Assembly: GCA_964057225.1 (NCBI GenBank)
Contig: OZ059895.1
Location: 19,063,688 to 19,127,687, forward strand
Reading direction: 5' to 3'
DNA from: Auanema rhodensis
Taxonomy: Eukaryota > Nematoda > Chromadorea > Rhabditida > Rhabditidae
DNA length: 64,000 nucleotides
Position numbers and translations under genes: made by a program
The notes under the pieces: generated by a model
What the model was told of the DNA's origin: nothing
Seen by the model: only the letters and a program-made list of their open reading frames with translations
Databases searched by the model: none
Shown here: positions 40,792 through 52,987 of the stretch, one piece after another
Layout: every line of letters starts with the position of its first letter
Position numbering within the stretch: the stretch's first letter is position 1

Positions 40792-41384
40792 ATCAGCTAT
40801 TTTAGTAGTTTCTGAAACACGAATGCTAAAGATGCTAAAGTTATGCCCGTGTCTTCGTAGATGACCCAATTGTTGCCTGCGGGAAGAGATACTTCGATTA
40901 GTCACCTATCTATTATCATAGTCATATTCAATCAATTTGCATAAGTTGATCTAATTAGTTGTTTAACATTTTTCTCATTTCAAAGCATATGCTACTCTTC
41001 TATTACTTCGTACAATAACCTCCGTATTTGCATTGCGATGCAGTTGAATGCAAGTGCGGTCAAAAATAAATAAATGGTCCCGTGACGATTCTCCTACTCA
41101 CCTTGATCTGGATCAGTCAACCTCTCTAACAGTCTCCGCAATATACATAGTCTCTCGTTCTCTTCCATTTCTTTTTTACTCTTTTTGTGGAAAATTATCT
41201 CTCAATCTCTCTATGAAATTCAATTCTCTGCATTCCTCTCCCTCTAACCTTAGCATCCTGTAACCAGTAACTAAGCCATCGTTTGCATAAACATGTATAT
41301 ATTAAATTGATTCACCATTTCAAACCTCACTTGTAAACCTAATATGAAATACATGTACAATTTAGAGGAGCAGTATATTGCTTA
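40792..41384. promoter_or_regulatory. Divergent intergenic region, EB-module gene and RWDD1
   Basis: A 593-bp stretch between two outward-pointing start codons, presumably with both promoters. AT-rich and CT-rich. The open frame at 41048-41263 has no recognisable domain and I reject it as a gene. Confidence 0.4.
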
Positions 41385-42377
41385 ATGAGTTACGAGGAGC
41401 AACAGTCAGAAGAAATAGAAGCTCTCGAGGCTATCTATCAAGAAGATGAATTGGAAATTATTTCTAATGAGTATCCAAATGTTGCTGTTCGTATCAATTT
41501 AAAATCTAATCAGGTAGTGTTGTTTATATATAAAAACACTTCATTCCGTTTTATTTGAAGGAAGAAAATGAATCAGCGCAAGATTTTGAACTCTCGTTGC
41601 TAATTGAATTAGGAGAACAATATCCTGATGAAGTTCCTGAGATTACCTTAGAAGGTGCCGAAGGACTTTTTACAGATGAACGTATACAAGAAGTCGTTGA
41701 TGTAAGTATCGCTATATTGCTGTATCATACTAGTTTTATTTTGAGAAATTGAATAAAGAGGCAGAAGAAAATAAAGGTATGGTGATGGTGTTCACAATTG
41801 TTAGTTCAATGCAGGTTTGATTTATCATTATATCATTTTAATATTTTATGATTTTTAGGATGAGATTGGAAATTTAATAGACGATTTAAAAAAGAAGGCT
41901 GAACTAAAAGCTGAAGAAGAAAAAGAAAAAGTTGAAGCTATAACTAGAAAGAAGTTTGAAGGTGAAAAGTAATAAATTACATTCATTTAATTTTATAAAT
42001 GCAGGAACTCAAGTCACACAGGATTCTTTTCGAGTTTGGAAAGCTAAGTTTGATGCGGAACGCCAAGCTCTAGTAGAAAAGCAGGAAAAGGTTATTTTTT
42101 CCTTATGTTATCATTTTTTATTTTTGTCAATAGGAGCGTCTAGCTGCTCTTGCTGGTAAGTTGACCGGCCGGCAACTTTTCTTGAAGGATGCTACTCTTA
42201 ATCTTTCTGATGTTGCCCTGATCGAACAAAGTGTTGAAATCGATGAAACGCTCTTTGACGATGAGGTATGTGCCTTTTTGTTTTTTTATTCCTTTTATTC
42301 AAAATTTTGTTTTGTATTCAACTTTTTGTTTGTAGGACCTTGACGGTTTGGGTTTGGAAGATTCAGATGATGAGTAA
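41385..42377 (+). CDS. RWDD1: RWD domain-containing protein 1 (RWDD1/DFRP2, Gir2-like)
   Basis: Partner and stabiliser of the translation-associated GTPase DRG2 (Rbg2 in yeast); cytoplasmic. About 228 residues from small exons. The N-terminal RWD domain (residues about 1-110) has [15 protein letters not shown], then [10 protein letters not shown] and [16 protein letters not shown] charged coiled stretch follows ([18 protein letters not shown]). Then the conserved C-terminal part: [41 protein letters not shown] and an acidic end. This order is that of RWDD1 rather than GCN2 or other RWD proteins. An acceptor-like CAATTTAG lies 19 nt before the ATG. PAR-6 begins 204 bp downstream on the same strand, probably in the same operon. 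Confidence 0.92.
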
Positions 42378-42564
42378 ATTTGAATTAAAATAGCTGATAT
42401 TGTTTTGTATTTATTCGGGTTTACAGTTTTATCATCATTTCCCATTTTCAAAGTTTGTTGATTTTTTTTTTGTTAAACATTTAAATATTCATTGTCTTGC
42501 TTGTACCATTATGAGTTTATGCTCACTTGTATCTATATATTTTGTGTATTATATTTCATTTTAA

Positions 42565-42580
42565 TTTCTATTATACAGTT
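42565..42580 (+). promoter_or_regulatory. Probable trans-splice acceptor of PAR-6
   Basis: TTTCTATTATACAG followed by TT and the start codon, 200 bp after the RWDD1 stop. With the RWDD1 stop this close and no upstream coding exon, spliced-leader addition to a downstream operon gene is the simplest reading. Confidence 0.55.
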
Positions 42581-43877
42581 ATGTCTCATAATTCCGATGG
42601 CCGGACTTCTAGTAGAGGGTCTGTTCACAGTCGTAATTCAGTATGTTTTAACTTTCATTATTTAATTTTAAATGTTGCTTTAGATTCAAAATGGTAGAAT
42701 ACCTGCAAATACAATTCATATACACCAAACTGCCCAAAAGTTGCCTCATCCTTTGCAGGTTTGTAATAACATTTCCCTCTTTTTTTAAGATTACACTTGT
42801 TTACAGGTTAAATCTAAGTTTGATGCTGAATGGCGAAGATTCTCTCTAGAAACTGATCCATATCCACCAACATATGACTTTTTTCGGAACTTAGTTGAAA
42901 AGCTTCATAAATTGGAAACTGTTCCATTCACTTTATGTTATACAAGTGTAATTGGAGATTTACTGCCTATCACTAATGATGAGGTATGTTGTTATAGTCG
43001 TTAGTGTATACTTAAAGATGATTTTTAGAATTTGAGAAAATCTTTCGAGTCTGCTAGACCCACACTTCGACTATTGATTCAACGAAAAGGGGAATCATGG
43101 GAAGAAAAGTACGGTTATGGAACAGACAGTGATAGGTATTCTACTGGTAGATCTAACATACTGTAATTATTTGTATTCTAGAAGAAAGAAAGGGTTATCA
43201 TCTTTGATTGCTGTACAGAAAACTCCCAAAAGGAATTATTCCATTTCAAATCCTGAAGATTTCAGACAGGTAATTTCTATCTTCAATTCATTATTTTATT
43301 TTTACTTCAGGTTTCTGCTATTATTGATGTCGATATCGTACCTGAAGCTCATCGGAGAGTGCGTTTATGCAAACATGGTCAAGATAGACCTCTTGGTTTT
43401 TACATTAGGTATGTCAATTCAAATAAACCCATTCATTTGTACTATCATTGAAGGGATGGAACTACTATGAGGCTAACAGAGAGAGGTGTTTGTAAAGTTC
43501 AAGGAATATATATATCACGATTAGTTGATGGTGGTTTGGCAGAATCCACTGGTCTTTTAGGTGTTAATGACGAAGTAATTCAAGACAAACTAAATTTAAA
43601 CTGGTCATGTATAACTTTGATTGGTATAGGTTCTGGAAGTTAATGGAATTGATGTAGTTGGAAAATCTCTTGATCAAGTAACGGATATGATGGTTGCTAA
43701 TGCTCATAACTTAATTATAACTGGTATATATACTTGTTTATGATTGTTTTATTTGGTTTCTTTTCAGTAATTCCTGCTAATCAACGTAATACTCTGCAAA
43801 GACCTCCACGTGAAAATATCCGCCGGGAAGACCCTGATGATTCTGATTCAGGGGATGAGGTCATCGAATACCGCTAA
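42581..43877 (+). CDS. par-6: Cell polarity protein PAR-6 (PB1, semi-CRIB, PDZ)
   Basis: Adaptor of the PAR-3/PAR-6/aPKC complex that sets anterior or apical cortical identity; binds CDC-42. About 309 residues. The PB1 domain (residues about 45-124) begins [14 protein letters not shown] and includes [17 protein letters not shown], with [14 protein letters not shown] in its acidic OPCA-like half. The semi-CRIB follows ([20 protein letters not shown], about 160-180). The PDZ (about 185-275) has [40 protein letters not shown], then [17 protein letters not shown]. The tail ends [12 protein letters not shown]. All of these are hallmarks of PAR-6. About 9 small exons. It appears to be the downstream gene of an RWDD1 operon. 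No defects seen. Confidence 0.95.
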
Positions 43878-46651
43878 GATGGGGAACTTGTGTATTTATG
43901 TGTAAAAGAAGTAACTGCATGTTTGAATAGTTTCCAATATTAAAAAATGTGATATAATTTATGAAAAAGTCACCTCTCCTTTTTTTAGTGACAAAATCTC
44001 AAAATTCGAACCCTTTTTATACTAAGTCTTGTAATACGTTTGTTTTATATCCTCCTTAATATGTAATGTATGATAACGTCAACACTGTGAGCGAATTGTG
44101 ATATAAGCTGTGCTCTAAAACTATTTCCAAATAAGTTTTTCTCTTACTAAAATTTCACTTCTTACTTTGGTCATGTTTTGCTGAATTCAAGGCATTCCTT
44201 AGAAATGATTATTATATAACTAGTGGCAATGTTTTATCCGTTTTCGTCTTTTCACTAATGCTCAAATTGTTTTTCTCTACTGTTCATTTGCTTATTTATC
44301 TATATCTATACATATATATATTTATGGCCCAAGTTTCTAAACCCTATTAATGAGAAAACTAAACTATTGCTTTGGCAGTGCCTTATTCAGTTTAGTCACT
44401 TCAAAAAGAAAATCATTGTGATTATAACATACTCGACCTTTTGTTTCTTGACAATTCCTTTCAGGCATTCATAAAACAACATATTTTTGTCATATAATAA
44501 ACGGAATTTTTTACTAGTTGGTTTTTCATTGTATTTTCTTGAAAGTTTTGTCTTCTCTATCGTGGTTAAAGTGGAATCCATCTAATTCTCAACTTCAAGG
44601 CTGACTGTTAAATTTATTGCCGTGATGTTGTCAAATTTGAAAGGAAGCTTCATAAATTTTAGAGCACAGCTTTATCTTTCTTTAGATCTTATCGTCAGCT
44701 CAATAATTTCGCTTCAAAAGCAATCCTATTTAAGATACTGAGAGGTTTCATTTCTTTTACGAACTTCTTAATATGAATCCATTAAGGAAGGAAAAAAGGA
44801 AGAATTAATATTTTCTTCACTTATACGAGGTAATTCTTTTTATTTTTTTCAACTTTTTTTTACTTCTTTATTTAATTGTTTTAAAAATCAATAAGTTAAC
44901 GTCTACATTTTTGTATACCGTCTTTTCACTTATCTAACTACCTGCTGAATACTTATTGTGTTGTTGTTGTTGTCACCAACCAGCTGCCGTCGTTGTTACT
45001 CTTATGCACGCTGCGCATTCACAGTGCGTCGCGTATAATGCCTCTCTTTATGTTGTCAAAAGATTTGTAGTGTCTATCCCTATATGTCTATAACTTTCAC
45101 GATTTTTAACATTTGATTCACTCGTCCATGAAGTTCATTTCCATGGATCCTTATTGATTTCAAGTATATGATTCATTTTACTTTTTTTCTGCTCACTTAC
45201 AACTGCTATAATGTTTTCTTGGTAAATTTCATTTAAATCTAAAGTGGTTTTTATTTCTGGTTCTGTGCTCAAAAATACTGTGTTTAACACATTGGTTTCA
45301 TTTCATTTCTTCACCTCTTTCTTCACTTAACCCTAGCATCGCATCTCATAATGTTTGCTCTTTTTGTTGATCTCGTGATTGTGAACATTAAGTCTGCTAT
45401 TAACATCGCTGAAGTCTGAAAGTTCCATCTGTTTCATTTGTTTGTAGGAAATTTAGATAGACCATAAACATATTGATTTCTTCTTTCTGTTTCTATTTTA
45501 TGATTTTATGATTTTTTTGTTTTCAATGCAACCGACACAAAAAATATCATGTGTTCCATCGTTTACTTGAGAATTTATTCTTTTTCTTGTAGTTTTTATT
45601 TCTTTTAGAACTATTATTTTCTGTACACAAATATTTCTTTCACCTTCGAGTACTGTGATTCATGCCAAACGATGCTATTATTTGAATTTATTTCGAAGCT
45701 ATTGAATTTCCAACGTTTATTCGCTCTACGTTGACATTGATTTACTTGTCTCCTATGTCAGATGTATGTCGTCCACTATTATCTTATCTCATTTTCAATC
45801 AGTTTGTTCAACGATTTCAAATTTTGTAAAGCGTACTGTCTTCGAAAAGTTTTGTTGAAGTATGAAGTTTTCATTGTTCTAACACTTTACATGTTCGTAT
45901 TTCGATAAAACCACGATGATTCTTGTTTATATGATTTATAAGACATCTTCCAAAAAAAACAGGTCGCTTTTCTTTTAGATTGCTCTGTCTTTGATTTAAT
46001 ATGATATTTTATCAAAACATACTTTACAACTAATTCTTCTGTTTCTGCTATATTAACTTTAAACATAAGATGCTTTTATTCATAATTTTTTCTTTTCTTA
46101 TCATTTTGACTAATTGCTTTAAAAAACTTATTTAACGTATCATATGTATAATTCCTCAGAAATAATATTGCAGTGCTTGCTGTTTTCTCTGTATCAAATA
46201 ACATTAGAGTTCAGACAGCACTATTTCAACTTAAAATCTCTACGGATCGACTTACTGTGGTCAAATTAGGTATGCTTATTTTATATTGATTCACAGCATG
46301 CAACCGCTTTCTTAATTGATTTGAATGAAAATGAAATTTGTATCTTAATTTGAATTGCGCGTTTTATCTGACACTGAAACGTGTTTGCTTAGACATGATT
46401 TCTTTTATCAACTTTTTTATTGAAAAAACATCTTTGTTCTGAGTAGATTTTACATATTGCAGCTCTCCCATGTATCTTATATGGAAGCACTGTTATTGGT
46501 CTTCTAAGACATACTGAAGTTATCGTTGACCAAATCAACTTTTGAAATAGAAGCTCGTATTCATTTTCTTTCTGAAAAAGAACAACGAGAAGTTTGTTTT
46601 TTGTCTTTACTTATGACACAAGTAAACGAGTTAATTTAGGGAAAAATTGGA
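43878..46651. other. Intergenic region after PAR-6
   Basis: About 2.8 kb, AT-rich and T-rich. No coding exon with domain support. A short hydrophobic open stretch near 46460-46545 follows an acceptor-like ATATTGCAG and could be an upstream exon of the next gene, but no donor and phase could be matched. Confidence 0.45.
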
Positions 46652-47275
46652 ATGGTTGCTCCCTCTTGTTGCTTGGAATATCGGCCAACAATTTATTTTT
46701 GGCTTATTATTTTCTTCATAGTATTTCCTTGCTTATATATAACTGGAAGGGTAACTTTTTATATATCTTGATCTAGTTTCGTTATTCAAATATTTTAGGT
46801 TATCACATGTGTTATTGGTATTATTCTTCGTATTATATGCACTATTGTTACGTTTCTGTTTTGGGAACCAGAGGAAGGTGACGATACGAAGTTGTTGAAG
46901 CATCATGAAAATGAAAAGGCCCGACAAGCTCGTAAATTGGAAAGGAGATTAGAAAAAAATAATTTGAATGTCGTAACGAAGCAAATTAAGGTAGATTACT
47001 AGCCCTTTCTATCTGTTATTTTCTATTTTCAAGGCTTCTTCAACACAAACTGATAATTCCATAAGTTTTCAAATGAATTTCACGAAGAAAACTCAACCGT
47101 CAGATAATAGCGATTCGTTGATATCAGATGATGAGGTAATTAAAATTTGTTTTTACATCTTGAAGTTTTTTTCTTTGTATTACAGATCTCTCAAACTACC
47201 ACTGGAACTAATGCTCCTGAAATCTATAACGCTACTATACTACCTCACCACACAAAAAGCCGAAAAATTATATGA
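46652..47275 (+). CDS. Two-helix membrane protein with charged cytoplasmic tail, unrecognised
   Basis: Four exons, 46652-46750, 46799-46990, 47034-47135 and 47186-47275, join in phase 0 and give 160 residues. The N-terminus MVAPSCCLEYRP is followed by two hydrophobic segments (TIYFWLIIFFIVFPCLYITG and VITCVIGIILRIICTIVTFL, residues about 13-52). Then FWEPEEGDD, a basic/acidic helical stretch (NEKARQARKLERRLEKN), a Ser/Thr-rich part with SLISDDE, and an end HHTKSRKII. The paired cysteines near the N-terminus and before the helices might be palmitoylated; that is inference. An acceptor AATTTAG lies 12 nt before the ATG. I do not recognise a family. Consistent phases and domain-like composition support a real gene. 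Confidence 0.6.
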
Positions 47276-48019
47276 AAGCGTGAAAACCGAAACTTCTCTG
47301 AATTAAAAACCAATGTTTGACGAAAAAGTTGAAAATCTCATTCGTTTTTTGCAATTTCTCTTTTAAAGTTCTTCTAATCTCAACAAATATTATGTTGTAA
47401 ATACGGGTCTGTTGCTTTGTGTAGATAGATCTCGTTCAAGTTTTCCTACTTTCTAATGTTTAGAGTTTGTAAAGCTTTATCTGTTTTTCTTAACCAACTG
47501 TTTGTTTTAGTTCTATCGGATAGAACTGTATGTAAAGGATTTGATTAAAAAAGCTCTCGAGAAATATTCCATGTAAGTGATTGTGCTCGGTTGTGTATTG
47601 ATCCCAGCAATATGTTGATATATTATTTAACCTTTATCAAAGAATTTCAATGAAAACAAAGTTTTTTTTCAAAAAATTTTCGTTATTAATTAAGAAGAGA
47701 TCATAACAGAAGGACTAGATTTGTTAGACTAAAATGAAAAGATATCGTATTGACACATCATTTGAAATCAGTAAATTTCTTAAATTGGCGTACACATTCA
47801 ATTTTTTTCTCCAAACTACTCTATAAAGGTTTGAACTTATACTGATTTTGATTTCAATAAAAGTAAATGAGTCATCAAGTAATGCTTTTGGAGAATTTTT
47901 GGTTAACAAAGATGTGTTTGGAATGAGCGAAAATTAAAACACCCGTTATCACAAAGAACTTGGTAGATAAAGTTAAGGAGAAGTTAAAATAACAAGAAAT
48001 GGCTTATGTGAAGTTTGTT
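47276..48019. other. Convergent intergenic region
   Basis: About 740 bp between the stops of the two-helix membrane protein (+) and the FAM174-like gene (-). No gene recognised. The minus-strand open frame at 47724-47909 is without support. Confidence 0.5.
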
Positions 48020-48416
48020 TCACGAATTGCTTCCAGAAAATAGTTTTTGCCTGTCTGATGTTGGACCAAATATATCATCATCTGAATCTGAATCAATAGC
48101 TAGTCCAGTTTGTAGTTCACTTGTAGATACGATGTCGTACTTTCGAATACGTGATCGTGAGGAATGTGTTTTTCTAAATAAAAATAAAATTGTTATATAT
48201 AATTATTTTCAATCAATACACAAATATCAGCTTTAAAACGTACCGATAACATTGGACGCCACAATATAAACCGATGAGTACCAGTAGACCGACAAAGACC
48301 ACAATTGCACGAATCCAAGCATTTTCATCCATATCAAAAGAATTAGACATTGAATGAGAAGTAGATGTTACTACTAATGTATCTTCATTTGCAGTTTGTA
48401 ATTCAGTTTCGAGCAT
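48020..48416 (-). CDS. FAM174-like single-pass membrane protein
   Basis: Two exons read from ATG 48416 to TGA 48020, with one intron at about 48175-48244. The protein has a short Ser/Thr-rich N-terminal part (MLETELQTANEDTLVV), one membrane segment (IRAIVVFVGLLVLIGLYCGV), a basic stretch and then SRIRKYDIVSTSEL, followed by an acidic tail (DSDSDDDIFGP). The order helix, basic patch, R-(K/R)-Y-x(2)-(V/L)-S-T, acidic tail is that of FAM174 (UPF0697) proteins. In that family a signal peptide precedes the helix; none is visible here. The acceptor AACTCTTAG directly before the ATG could therefore be a cis acceptor joining an undetected signal-peptide exon rather than a trans-splice site. Family call moderate; function of FAM174 poorly known (Golgi-associated in mammals). 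Confidence 0.65.
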
Positions 48417-48568
48417 ACTAAGAGTTCAGTAAATAAGATTCATGTTTGTTACGAAAAATATCAAGAAAATAATAAACAATATTTAAAAAAATATATATAT
48501 ATGCTATAAATCAAAAAATATTCAATATATAATTCAATATTTCCAAAAAAAATTTAATTCAGTTTTCA

Positions 48569-48914
48569 TTATTTGGCTGGATTGTGAATAAATAGAAGAG
48601 CTGGCAGCCGGTTTTCCTCAGCTTTGGCTCGCTTCTCATTCTCCTCATATTGATTTACGAGGTCGTTAGTTGATGTAAGCACAAACTGGTAGCTTGAGGG
48701 CATGAAATTTGCAACAGGGCATGAAATACAACATACTCTATATGGAAATTATTATTTTCAGGATAAATAAACCATTTAATTATTTCAAAGTATGAAAGTG
48801 AATATGAATGAAAGAAATAATACTATAAACATGTTGAATAACACGATGTCTAGTAAGATGCATGTTTGGTATCCTAATGTGTAAGCTGAGAGTAGGCAGA
48901 CAAGTTTCAGCAAC
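48569..48914 (-). CDS. 3' part of an unrecognised membrane protein
   Basis: Two minus-strand exons appear coding. The first starts at 48914 after TAAACATTCAG and reads LLKLVCLLSAYTLGYQT then ILLDIVLFN, a hydrophobic helix. It joins near 48837 to a second exon: VCCISCPVANFMPSSYQFVL, then a polar end with NQYEENEKRAKAEENRLP and LLFIHNPAK, with stop TAA at 48569. Phases match. The 5' end was not found; a further hydrophobic candidate exon (CFCVGYIYAALIWCI) lies near 49450-49510. I do not recognise the family. The FAM174-like gene starts 152 bp downstream on the same strand. Confidence 0.4.
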
Positions 48915-51900
48915 CTGAATGTTTATCGACAACTAATCAAAAAAATATGTCAACATTACAAACATCATATAGGTTAATTGAATATAGTTTTAATTAAAAT
49001 TTTCAATGATAAAATGATGTCTTTATTATCTTTACATTGTTAGCGTTGTATACATATACACACAAAGAAAATTGTAGACTTATAAAAGATAAAGAATGCT
49101 ATTTCCCAAAAATACACATTTCCTAACAAATAAACATGTGAGCTATATTTACTTCATAGCTTTTCAAATAAAATCTTTTATTTGACAAAGCTTTTTTTTT
49201 AAAGAAAATTGATGTGTATATCACATAATAAAATCTTTATTATAATATCTTTATTGGCAAAAATAATTTACAGTTTGTTTTCTGTAGATGGTTTATTTCC
49301 AATATAATCTGTTTCATTAATTATATGACAAACTCGTTCCCGTTATTGCTAGATGATATCATTGGTCGGAACCAATTTTTCTGTGAGCTAAGCTAGCTCG
49401 GAATTATCACCCGAAAGAGAAGATAATATAACACAGAAAGAAAAATTAGTGAAAAACGATGCACCAGATTAGAGCTGCATAGATATATCCAACACAGAAA
49501 CAGTCACCTGAACTAACAAGTCAAGAATAAAGATTTTTCTATTTTCGAAAAAGAGAATATAAGGTGTTTGCTTACATATACAAGTCAAGAAAAGGAAAAT
49601 TCACTCTTTCAATGAAAATATAGGCATATCGAAGGTTTTTGTTAATCGGAATATTATAAAAATTTCTGTTGAGGACTAATGAAGGTCTCAGTTGGACGTC
49701 TACTTTACATCTCAGATTGAATAATATTAGAATTCTGAAATAAAGCATGTTCCGATAAATAATCGACGACACAACAAGGTTTTTACAAATCGTTAAGGAA
49801 AATAATAATAATAACATGTCTATTTTTGTCATTGTAGTTTTCAGTGCCATATACTTGCTAATGGAGCTCAAGACCGAAGACATTATTTCTAGAAAAGTGT
49901 GTAGTGTATTTTCTGGAGTACACATTGATCACAATTGAGTAACAATCAATATTTTATATCCAAAAGTATATGATGAATATTGCTAACATGAATAAAAAAC
50001 TCTCGATTGTTCATTGTCGATACCAATAAGGATCACAGTCGTTTTGTGAAGCTGCATCAAATTCTTTTATTTTACTTTTATTGATTAATCGATTTTATAT
50101 TTTTAAATTATTTATATTTCGATATTATTTTCTTAAGTTTAAGTTGACATATATTAAATTGTTTAATATATAGAAAAAAGCTTATATGATATGAAATATA
50201 TTTTCGCTTATCTGAAAAAGAAACGATACCACCTATACATATATACATACATTTCTCAATGTGGCGGCTATCTCAATCATAAATTCATTTGATAAGATCC
50301 TCATTTTTGACGTTTTATGAATAGTAGCATATATTTCATTAATCTTTTTAGTTTTTAATTTTCGTTTTGATTTCGCTATTCACGTAAGTTCTGGTCTCCA
50401 TAAACTAGTATGACCTTCACTTCCTACTTTCCCAGTGTTGAAGTGTTGACCAAAAAGGGATGAACCGAGCGATAGAGGTGAAGAGTGAAAGAAAACACTA
50501 TATAGCATACGTAATAGAGTGTGTATTAGAGAAAAAAACGTTAATAGGCATTGGTAAAATAAGAGATGAAATAGACGATTTGGCAAAGTTTAGATATGTA
50601 ATACTAAAAAGTAAGATAAAGAAAGATTCGAAACGGAATCAGAAGGAAGGAGAGAGTGATGAAGATAGAGAGAGAAAGAGATCGAGAGAAGGAGAGAGAT
50701 TCAAACTTTTAAGAAAATCGAGATGGCGAGTAGGACAATGAGTAAGACAATGAAGGAAGAATGATTGGCGTAACTCTAATACGAGGTTGTGATGAGGTAA
50801 ACGAAGGATAAGAAAATCCAGCGCGAATCAACAACAGCCTAAAGTTTCCTCCTAATTTCCTCTTTTGTAATATTACAATATTATCTTCATCTTCTTTTCT
50901 TACTTATTATCCTTATTACAACTTTAACTCGCAATTTTCCAGTCATTTCAACATTTCTGCAAAGCGTTCTACCTAGAGAAATAGGTGTTCTAAACAAATT
51001 TTGAAATAGAATTGACCATAACTCATCTATTGCCTTATTGTCTTTGGTATATTTCTATAAGAATGTTCTTTTCTTTATGTGCTTGAATTTTATTTTATTC
51101 ATTGCTAGCTTAGGTTAATTAATTAGGCTTTGAAGTTCTTTCGACGAATGCTATACATTCTGTATATTTTCAATTTTTTTAAAAGATTAAGATGCTAGAT
51201 ATGATGTCGACGACTGTCTGTCGATTCGCACACATGTTGTACATTTATTGTTTCGTGTTTTTTTGGAAAAGATGTCGGTTTTTTCTGAACTTTTATTATA
51301 ACAATTGCTAGCCTTTAGTATGAAACTTGTAAAATATGTATACATTATATAGTAAATAGTAGTTATGGTAGATGCATCTTTTTCAATTTTATTTTATTTC
51401 CTATCTTCCAGCTTAATACAATGACTGACTTGTTACAGTGATTACCAATATCATCCCTCTTTCACTATATATAAACTTTTATTTTATTCTTTACTATGCT
51501 TCATTCAGATTGTATATTTCAAGTTTATCGCGACAGCATAATACTTTATGAGAAAACTAGAGAGCAACTTTTTTTTTAATCGAAATATTGATCTAGTTGC
51601 AATTCTTTTTGAATTCATTGTTTTTATCTATTAAAATCCTGTCTTTATATAATATATCTCTATATACGAACTAGAAAAAACATGCTTGTCTTTAACTATA
51701 TATGTATAATAATAACAGCAATATTTATAATAATAAGAACTGTTTGTATTATATATATCAGTCACAGTTTCTATATCTCAGAGGAGTCACTTTAAGTCTT
51801 CTACCTTTTTATTCCAAATTTGCATAAAATTGCTTCAACTTGTCACATTGAACTTACTACAACATGTGCATGATGTCGTACATGGGAACTATGGTATAGA

Positions 51901-52918
51901 AAAATATTTTTTTCGCTTACAACTAGTTTTAGACAGGCTGAAACACATGAATTTTTTTGCTGTTTCTGCCCCCCCCCACCCCATCTTTAAGACCTCGTGA
52001 AATAACACAAAGGGATTCCGAGCGATCCACTTCTCCTTCATCATCGTCATCATTGTCGTCGTCTTCTTAGCAGAGATTCGCTTTCTATTTTTCGGTTTTA
52101 TTTCTCTTCATCAAACCTCATTCTACTTGTTGGCTTATTAGATCAAATCAATCGAAAAATGGATGTAAACGAAAAGCATCGCCAAAAAGCGTTATCATCT
52201 TCGATACTTAAAACATTTAAAACATGTGTGCAGCGATTAATGGTTTATTGAACCAGCATCTCTAACTTAATCCTAAAAGTTCATCTTGAAAATATTTGAG
52301 AAGCTGGCTTTTTCCGTCTGTTATTTCTGATCTGTTGCGTGTTTGTGCGTCTATCGGTTTATTCTTAAGTCGCAAACTTTCAATGGCAAAGTTGAACAGG
52401 TTGTAACTAAACATGTCTGACTCATGAATCCTTGAAAACTATCAGAATATTAAAATACAACCGTCTTCTATTTTAGAAAAAAAAATAGTATTATTTTTGA
52501 ATGAAACTAATTTCTTCGTTATCTCTTCGCAAGCCTATCCTCTTTTATCTCTCTATCCTTCTACCTGTTTCTCATTGTCTTATTCAGTCTTCCTCATTTT
52601 AAAATATTTCCTATTCAAGCCATTATGTTGTTCGAATAACCAAAGGAATGGAACTGATTGCCAGTTTGAAATAGAAAGCAAATGAATATTTGAGAGAATT
52701 TAGAGAAAAGGAGATAAAGAGAAAGATGAAGTTCTGCTAATATTCAAAATCATTTTATCTCTATTATTTCTTTCTTTTTGGAATATTTGGATATAAATTG
52801 AGCGGCTAGAAGATGGATAGAGAAGAAGAAGGCATTAACAATTTATTTCTGTTCTCTGTATCAATTCCAATCAGGTCAAATTTTTCTTCCTTTCTCCGTC
52901 TTCACTTCATACCTACTC

Positions 52919-52939
52919 TCTCTTTCTCTTTCCTCTCTC

Positions 52940-52970
<31 letters not shown>

Positions 52971-52987
52971 CTCTCTTTCTCTCTCTC
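52919..52987. repeat. (CT)n polypyrimidine tract
   Basis: About 70 bp of CTCT with TTT interruptions inside a longer pyrimidine-rich stretch (52.87-53.12 kb). Confidence 0.9.

Noticed and set aside
49572-49925. 117-codon minus-strand open frame with hydrophobic stretches
   Set aside because: Considered as an upstream exon of the 48569-48914 membrane gene, but no phase-compatible donor or family match was found.
50460-50741. 93-codon + strand open frame rich in K, R and E
   Set aside because: Most of it is a translation of a purine-rich GA tract. No domain, no splice partners and no acceptor near the ATG.
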